Assembly (NCBI RefSeq): GCF_000671395.1
Contig: NZ_AQQY01000014.1
Span: 1-55,188, forward strand
Direction of reading: 5' to 3'
DNA length: 55,188 bases
DNA from: Actibacterium atlanticum
GTDB lineage: Bacteria > Pseudomonadota > Alphaproteobacteria > Rhodobacterales > Rhodobacteraceae
This document shows positions 50,751 through 55,188 of the stretch, one piece after another. The position numbers and the translations under genes are program-made. The notes under the pieces are model-generated. The model saw only the letters and a program-made list of their open reading frames with translations. It searched no databases and had not been told where the DNA came from. Each line of letters starts with the position of its first letter. The stretch's first letter is position 1.

Positions 50751-52823
50751 GTGACCCCAGGATCGCTTTCCCAATTGCGCGTGCTTATTGCGCCCTTGTT
50801 AATCTTCAGCTTCGTCACGAATGCCGCGATCCTGGTAAGCCCGATCTTCATGATGCAGGTGTTGGATCGGGTTGTTCCCAGCGGTAACCTTAACACGTTG
50901 TTCTTGTTGCTGGTGGTGGCCCTGTTGGCCATCGCCTTCAACGCCTTTGTTGAAACCGGACGGGATCTTTCGCTTCAACGGGTCGCACGCTGGGCCGAAA
51001 GCATCTGCACCGGGCCAATACTTGCCCTGCCCCCTGCCCAACAAACCGACATGCTGGGCCATCTTGGCCAAGCGCGTGGCTTTATCGCCGGCGGGTCCGC
51101 AACAGCCTTGTTGAACCTTTTTTGGTTACCCCTGTTCATTGGGGTGCTGGGGTTGATCCACTTAAGTTATGTTGTCTTGGTGGCGACACTTGTCGCGACG
51201 ATGCTGGGGGTACAACATCTGCGCGATACCGCGATCAAAGCCCCTTCAGCACAGATTAACCAGCTGCGCACGCAAGAACGCCGTTGGGTGCGCCTTCTGG
51301 AAACGCTTAACCCGTTAACGTCACCACAGCACCTGCGCAACAATCTGAACACAAGATTGCAAGACGCCGTCCAAAGCCGTCAGACCTATGAAAGCCAGTC
51401 TGATCGCCCCTTACTGGGAGGCAACGGTGCGCTTACAGGCCTGCGCATGTCAGCGCAGTTACTGGCCATGTCCATTGGTGCCTATTTGGTATCTCAAGGG
51501 AAACTGTCGGCCGGGGCGATGATTGCTGCCTCCTTGATCGCGGCGAAAACCATCACCACCATTGAACAGGCGCTTGGCGCGTTGCGCAGCTGGCCAGACG
51601 CAAAAGACGCCTTAACCCATCTTCAAAATCTGGCGGTTCCCCAGGAAACGCAGATGGATATTTTGGAGTTGTCAGGGGCGCTAAAATGCGAGCGCCTTAT
51701 CTATCCACGCGGTGGCGGGGCCCCTCCCCGGCTGGACCGTATCAGTTTTGAACTGTCCCCCGGCGACTGTCTGGCCATCATCGGGGATGCGGGAAGCGGA
51801 AAATCGACCCTGTTGCAGGCGCTGGCTGGCTTGGACCCCGCCCCGATCGGCAGTGTCGTTCTTGATCAGACAGACGTGCGCCACATGTCTGCAACCACCC
51901 GTCGCGCCATGATCGGCTATTTGCCCCAGATGGGCGGGTTACTGCCCGGAACCGTGGCCGAAAATATCGCTGGTTTCGATACGAAAATGAACGACAAAGC
52001 CATCATTGCCGCCGCTAAGAAAGCAAAAGTACACGGGATGATCTCGGCCTTACCTCAGGGCTATCAGACAGATATCGGTGCCACGCCGCACCTTTTGACG
52101 GCAGGGCAAAAACAACACGTCGCTTTGGCGGCAGCGATTTATTGTAAACCGAAATATTTGTTTCTGGACGAACCAAACGCGCTTTTGGACAAAAACGGCG
52201 AACGCGCGATGTGTGAAACGATCGCGGATCTGAAAGACGATGGCGTGACCGTCGTGATGGTCTTGCACCGCGCCGGGGCAATTGGACTGGCCGATAACAT
52301 TCTTGTTCTGGAACGCGGGTTTGTTTCTGATTTTGGCCCCCGCGCCCAGGTCTTGGGGCGTCAGAGCGATGGCCGGCGTCTGACCCGAATGCCATTGCGC
52401 AAGACCTCGTTGCAGGACCTGTCGGATTGGATTACCGGGCAGTTTACCCGCTCAAACGATGCCGAGTTCGCCGCCAAAGCCGCCATGTTGGGAACCGAAA
52501 TGTTTCTGGCCGCCAACCTGAATGGCCCCCAGGACAAACCGCGCGAAGTCGAAATTCAGTTCCGTTTTCTGGATGATCGAAACTGTGAATTGCAAATCGT
52601 CGAGCAAGGTCAGACATCTGCCGACAAACTTCTGCGCCAGGTTAAATCGCAGATTGAATGCGGTCACGAAGGCTTTGAAAAGCTTGGTGAAAAAGCCATG
52701 CCTCTGTTTCTTGCCTCAAAACTGGCGGCGCGATTCGAAATTCGAAACGAAAACAATCTGGCCCAGTTTTCAGCGCGTATAGTCAATGACGACGCCCCTG
52801 AACCGGAAGGGCGCCCCCATTGA
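50751..52823 (+). CDS. Type I secretion ABC transporter with C-terminal extension
   Basis: The 690-residue protein has an N-terminal membrane region (about 1-290) and an ATPase domain (about 310-555) like PrtD/HlyB-type exporters. Walker A is GDAGSGKST, Walker B YLFLDEPNALLD and the H-loop VLHRAGA. The signature motif reads LTAGQKQ instead of LSGGQ. About 120 residues follow the usual end of the ATPase domain, with the pattern EIQFRFLDDRNCELQIVEQG, which I do not recognise. No N-terminal peptidase domain is present. The start is GTG with a poor ribosome site, and the stop overlaps the HlyD-like gene. The outer-membrane TolC-type partner is not in the window. Confidence 0.88.
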   Translation: MTPGSLSQLRVLIAPLLIFSFVTNAAILVSPIFMMQVLDRVVPSGNLNTLFLLLVVALLAIAFNAFVETGRDLSLQRVARWAESICTGPILALPPAQQTDMLGHLGQARGFIAGGSATALLNLFWLPLFIGVLGLIHLSYVVLVATLVATMLGVQHLRDTAIKAPSAQINQLRTQERRWVRLLETLNPLTSPQHLRNNLNTRLQDAVQSRQTYESQSDRPLLGGNGALTGLRMSAQLLAMSIGAYLVSQGKLSAGAMIAASLIAAKTITTIEQALGALRSWPDAKDALTHLQNLAVPQETQMDILELSGALKCERLIYPRGGGAPPRLDRISFELSPGDCLAIIGDAGSGKSTLLQALAGLDPAPIGSVVLDQTDVRHMSATTRRAMIGYLPQMGGLLPGTVAENIAGFDTKMNDKAIIAAAKKAKVHGMISALPQGYQTDIGATPHLLTAGQKQHVALAAAIYCKPKYLFLDEPNALLDKNGERAMCETIADLKDDGVTVVMVLHRAGAIGLADNILVLERGFVSDFGPRAQVLGRQSDGRRLTRMPLRKTSLQDLSDWITGQFTRSNDAEFAAKAAMLGTEMFLAANLNGPQDKPREVEIQFRFLDDRNCELQIVEQGQTSADKLLRQVKSQIECGHEGFEKLGEKAMPLFLASKLAARFEIRNENNLAQFSARIVNDDAPEPEGRPH

Positions 52824-54100
52824 CCCAATCCAGCACTTCTCTTCCCTCGTCCGTCACCGGCCCGTTGAAACGTACGGCTTTTGGGCTGTTGGCATTCTTG
52901 GTGGTGATTACCCTGTGGGCGCTGAAAGCCCCGCTGGCAACTTCGGTTTCAGTCAGCGGTGAATTAGCCTCTTCGCGGCCAAGCTATGATATGCAGCATG
53001 CCTATGGGGGGCCAATCGCCTGGGTTGGCGTGCGTGAACAGCAATCTGTCCAACAAGGGGAAATCTTGTTTCGGATTGATGTTTCTACCCAGAAAGACGC
53101 CCTTCGCGAGATCCAACTTCAGCTTGAGGCCCTGTCTGCAGAAAATCAGGTGATTACCGCCCTGCGCAGCCATCGCACGGATTGGGAAAGCCGATTTGCC
53201 CCCTCGCCCTTGGTTCACCGCTATGCCGCCAGCTACGGCGCCTTGCAGCATCGCCAAACCGCACTGACCCACGAAGCGGAATCCGCGCGCAATCAGGCCT
53301 TATCTGGCGAAAGTGAAGCCGCCTTGATCGCGCAGCGTATCGCTTTGCTCAAAGACTTGCGCGCGGCGCAGGCACAACTGCGGCAACAAGGTCTAGCACG
53401 CCAAACAGATGTCGAAGGTCTGTCGGATCAAATTTTAGAACTGTCCGCTGACTTACAGCAAAGGCAGTCTTCAACCGCATCCTTGTCCAGTCAGGCCGAG
53501 CAGGCAGAAATCCGGGCCCGCAGCGAATTGGCAGAATTCGAGGCACAACTTTTGACAACACTGCGCCAGAATACGCTTCAACTGTCTCGACTAAGGGCCG
53601 AACAAAGCCGGCTTGAGGCTGAAATCGGTGCCGCAGATATTCGGTCACCCGTCACCGGCCATGTGCATGCTCTGGACTACGACAGCCCGCAAATGATCGC
53701 ACCGCGCGGACAAACTCTGGCGGTCATTGCGCAAACCTTGGATCGCCCCATCGTCCGCTTATCGATTCCGCCAGACAGTATTGATCAGGTGCAGGTCGGG
53801 ATGCAGGGAAAGCTTATTTTGCCCAGCCTGCCCCAGCGAGATATGCCGCAGATGGAGATTGAGATTCTGACAATTTCTCCCCAAGCCGAGAAAGACCAGG
53901 ACGGGGTGCCGCGCGGCTATACCGCAACGGCCAGAATATCAGCCGAAAGCCTGTCAGAAGCGCAATCCATGATGGCAGAACGGTTCCGACTGGTCACAGA
54001 CATGCCCGTCACTGCCACCCTGTCGGGGCGCAATATCACTTTCGCCGAGTACCTGATCAAACCGTTCGTTTCCGCCTTACGGCTTGGGTTACAAGACTGA
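52820..54100 (+). CDS. HlyD-family membrane fusion protein
   Basis: The 426-residue adaptor links the ABC exporter to an outer-membrane channel. One membrane helix lies at about 14-33, the first biotinyl-lipoyl-like half follows (GGPIAWVGVREQQSVQQGEILFRID), then a long coiled coil rich in Gln, Ala and Arg (about 85-265), the second lipoyl half (ADIRSPVTGHVHALDYDSPQMIAPRGQTLAVI) and a beta-barrel domain. I start at the TTG at 52820, which overlaps the upstream stop and has GGAAGGG eight bases upstream. The gene ends the RTX export operon. Confidence 0.88.
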   Translation: MTQSSTSLPSSVTGPLKRTAFGLLAFLVVITLWALKAPLATSVSVSGELASSRPSYDMQHAYGGPIAWVGVREQQSVQQGEILFRIDVSTQKDALREIQLQLEALSAENQVITALRSHRTDWESRFAPSPLVHRYAASYGALQHRQTALTHEAESARNQALSGESEAALIAQRIALLKDLRAAQAQLRQQGLARQTDVEGLSDQILELSADLQQRQSSTASLSSQAEQAEIRARSELAEFEAQLLTTLRQNTLQLSRLRAEQSRLEAEIGAADIRSPVTGHVHALDYDSPQMIAPRGQTLAVIAQTLDRPIVRLSIPPDSIDQVQVGMQGKLILPSLPQRDMPQMEIEILTISPQAEKDQDGVPRGYTATARISAESLSEAQSMMAERFRLVTDMPVTATLSGRNITFAEYLIKPFVSALRLGLQD

Positions 54101-54257
54101 ATTTATGTGATGTATGGCCAGTGGGCTTTGAGGCAGTGGCCATTTCCGGTCGGTCTTCAAACTGTTTTTATCTCAAACGATTGCGTGCGCGAAACGACGC
54201 CCTAAAGTAAAGCAAAACATGTTTATTATCTTAAGCTGATTTGTAAGGAGTGTGTGC

Positions 54258-55010
54258 ATGGCCAAGAGATGGGCGCGAATGCCAATGGTTTTCGGACTGG
54301 TTGCACTCACATCCCCCGCTGCTGTGCAAAGCGAAACGCACACAACATCAGGAACCACAGACAAAGTCCCCATATGCTTCGGGGAGAAGCTTATTCACAT
54401 CCCCAAAATCCGCAAATTGCGAGTTACGCTGACAGACAACACCAAGCTAAGCTTCGGATCCCTCAATACAAGTAGGCATGATCCACGCTATGACGCCACA
54501 GAAGAAGCGCCGCTTGATGCCTTAAGTGTAGACCTGCGTTGGTCGGGATTTGGGGAAGATAAAATATCTTTGATGGAGACAATCCTCGGGCGGCACTCTG
54601 ATTACGAAGTCACCGGGTTAAGAGTTTGGCGGCACGTCTGGCCCGACTTCGAGTCATGGTGGCGAAACCATCCAGATTACAAAATCAGACCTCCGGGCAT
54701 AGTTGAGTTCACAGCGCTTCACGCCCAGTTGTTCGAGCGGCCAATAAAGGTGCGGTGTTACCGGAAAGGGTTACCGAATTACAGCTCGGATCCCGAGAGC
54801 CGGATTTGCTACCTAAAAGGGCTGACACCGGACAATCAGGCGGTCCGTTTTTCGATTGCCACCGGGCAGGATTTGTACCGCCATTGGCCAACAGCAGTGT
54901 CAGACTGGGAAGACTTATCAATGAAAAGCTGGGCCGCGCCTTTGGCGGAGGTCGAACAAGCCACTTTGACGTTGCTTAAACCAGATGACAGCAGCACTGT
55001 GTGCAACTGA
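54258..55010 (+). CDS. Unrecognised secreted protein with four cysteines
   Basis: This 250-residue protein has a signal peptide (cut near AVQS, about residue 24). Four cysteines occur in the mature part, in PICFGEKL, VRCYRKG, RICYLKG and the C-terminal STVCN, which could form two disulfides. The region around GLRVWRHVWPDFESWWRNHPDY is aromatic-rich. I know no matching family. The ATG has AAGGAG eight bases upstream, supporting expression. Base composition looks less GC-rich than the neighbours, and the gene stands alone between the RTX operon and a tRNA gene, which may mean later acquisition. Confidence 0.65.
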   Translation: MAKRWARMPMVFGLVALTSPAAVQSETHTTSGTTDKVPICFGEKLIHIPKIRKLRVTLTDNTKLSFGSLNTSRHDPRYDATEEAPLDALSVDLRWSGFGEDKISLMETILGRHSDYEVTGLRVWRHVWPDFESWWRNHPDYKIRPPGIVEFTALHAQLFERPIKVRCYRKGLPNYSSDPESRICYLKGLTPDNQAVRFSIATGQDLYRHWPTAVSDWEDLSMKSWAAPLAEVEQATLTLLKPDDSSTVCN

Positions 55011-55135
55011 ACGAAGATATCGCCGCTCTTGGGTACACCCTGTGGGATGATGTTCGCACTGAATATCCGCACGATTAGCTTCGGCGTACAGAGCCTATCT
55101 CATAGCGGCGACATCAACGTCATATTTTTAGGAAT

Positions 55136-55188
<53 letters not shown>

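Overview
The window is GC-rich chromosomal DNA from an alphaproteobacterium, most likely a marine Rhodobacterales (Roseobacter-group) bacterium. The basis is the complete SoxRSVWXYZABCDEF-type thiosulfate oxidation locus, a C-P lyase (phn) locus with the phnE1/phnE2 transporter layout, a CbbY-type phosphatase, many short gene overlaps (ATGA, TAATG) and an alphaproteobacterial-style initiator tRNA at the right edge. No phage, insertion sequence or CRISPR array is visible.

Layout. (1) 1-6680, plus strand: the end of gap, then pgk, fba and rpe (central and Calvin-type carbon metabolism); a SoxH-like metallo-beta-lactamase-fold protein with a thioredoxin-fold partner; phosphoglycolate phosphatase and CbbY; a small rhodanese/phosphatase-like protein. 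(2) 6714-7049, minus: a phasin. (3) 7138-22554: phosphonate use. phnGHIJKLN run on the minus strand, divergent from the regulator phnF. There are two phnM paralogues, a 2H phosphoesterase, a secreted glycerophosphodiesterase, a hexapeptide acetyltransferase and the importer phnCDE1E2. A 49-codon ORF with coding-like composition lies antisense between phnI and phnJ. (4) 22707-23207: a flavin reductase.

(5) 23259-35576: sulfur oxidation. The structural genes soxXYZABCD-(soxW2)-soxEF and the accessory soxVW are on the minus strand; soxS, soxR and a YeeE/YedE transporter (soxT-like) are on the plus strand. SoxR has a cysteine pair spaced exactly as in the persulfide sensors SqrR and BigR, and the two divergent or promoter-bearing gaps (soxS/soxV and soxW/soxX) share a GCATATTT element. 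(6) 35875-40622: UDP-glucuronate decarboxylase, UDP-glucose 4-epimerase, a membrane GT2 synthase and a secreted GH26-like hydrolase overlap as one operon, which looks like a synthase-dependent exopolysaccharide locus. It is followed by a small lipoprotein and an orphan LuxR-type regulator.

(7) 42688-47781: a compact folate operon, folE-pabB-pabA-pabC-folP-folBK, where FolB and FolK are one fused polypeptide. (8) 48005-54100: a large acidic RTX protein with its own type I exporter (ABC protein plus HlyD-family adaptor); the ABC protein has a C-terminal extension and a weak signature motif. (9) 54258-55010: an unrecognised secreted cysteine-containing protein, then the 3' part of initiator tRNA-fMet on the minus strand.

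All assignments come from reading motifs and neighbourhoods; no database search was run. Starts were chosen by ribosome binding site and family length, so several begin at GTG or TTG.
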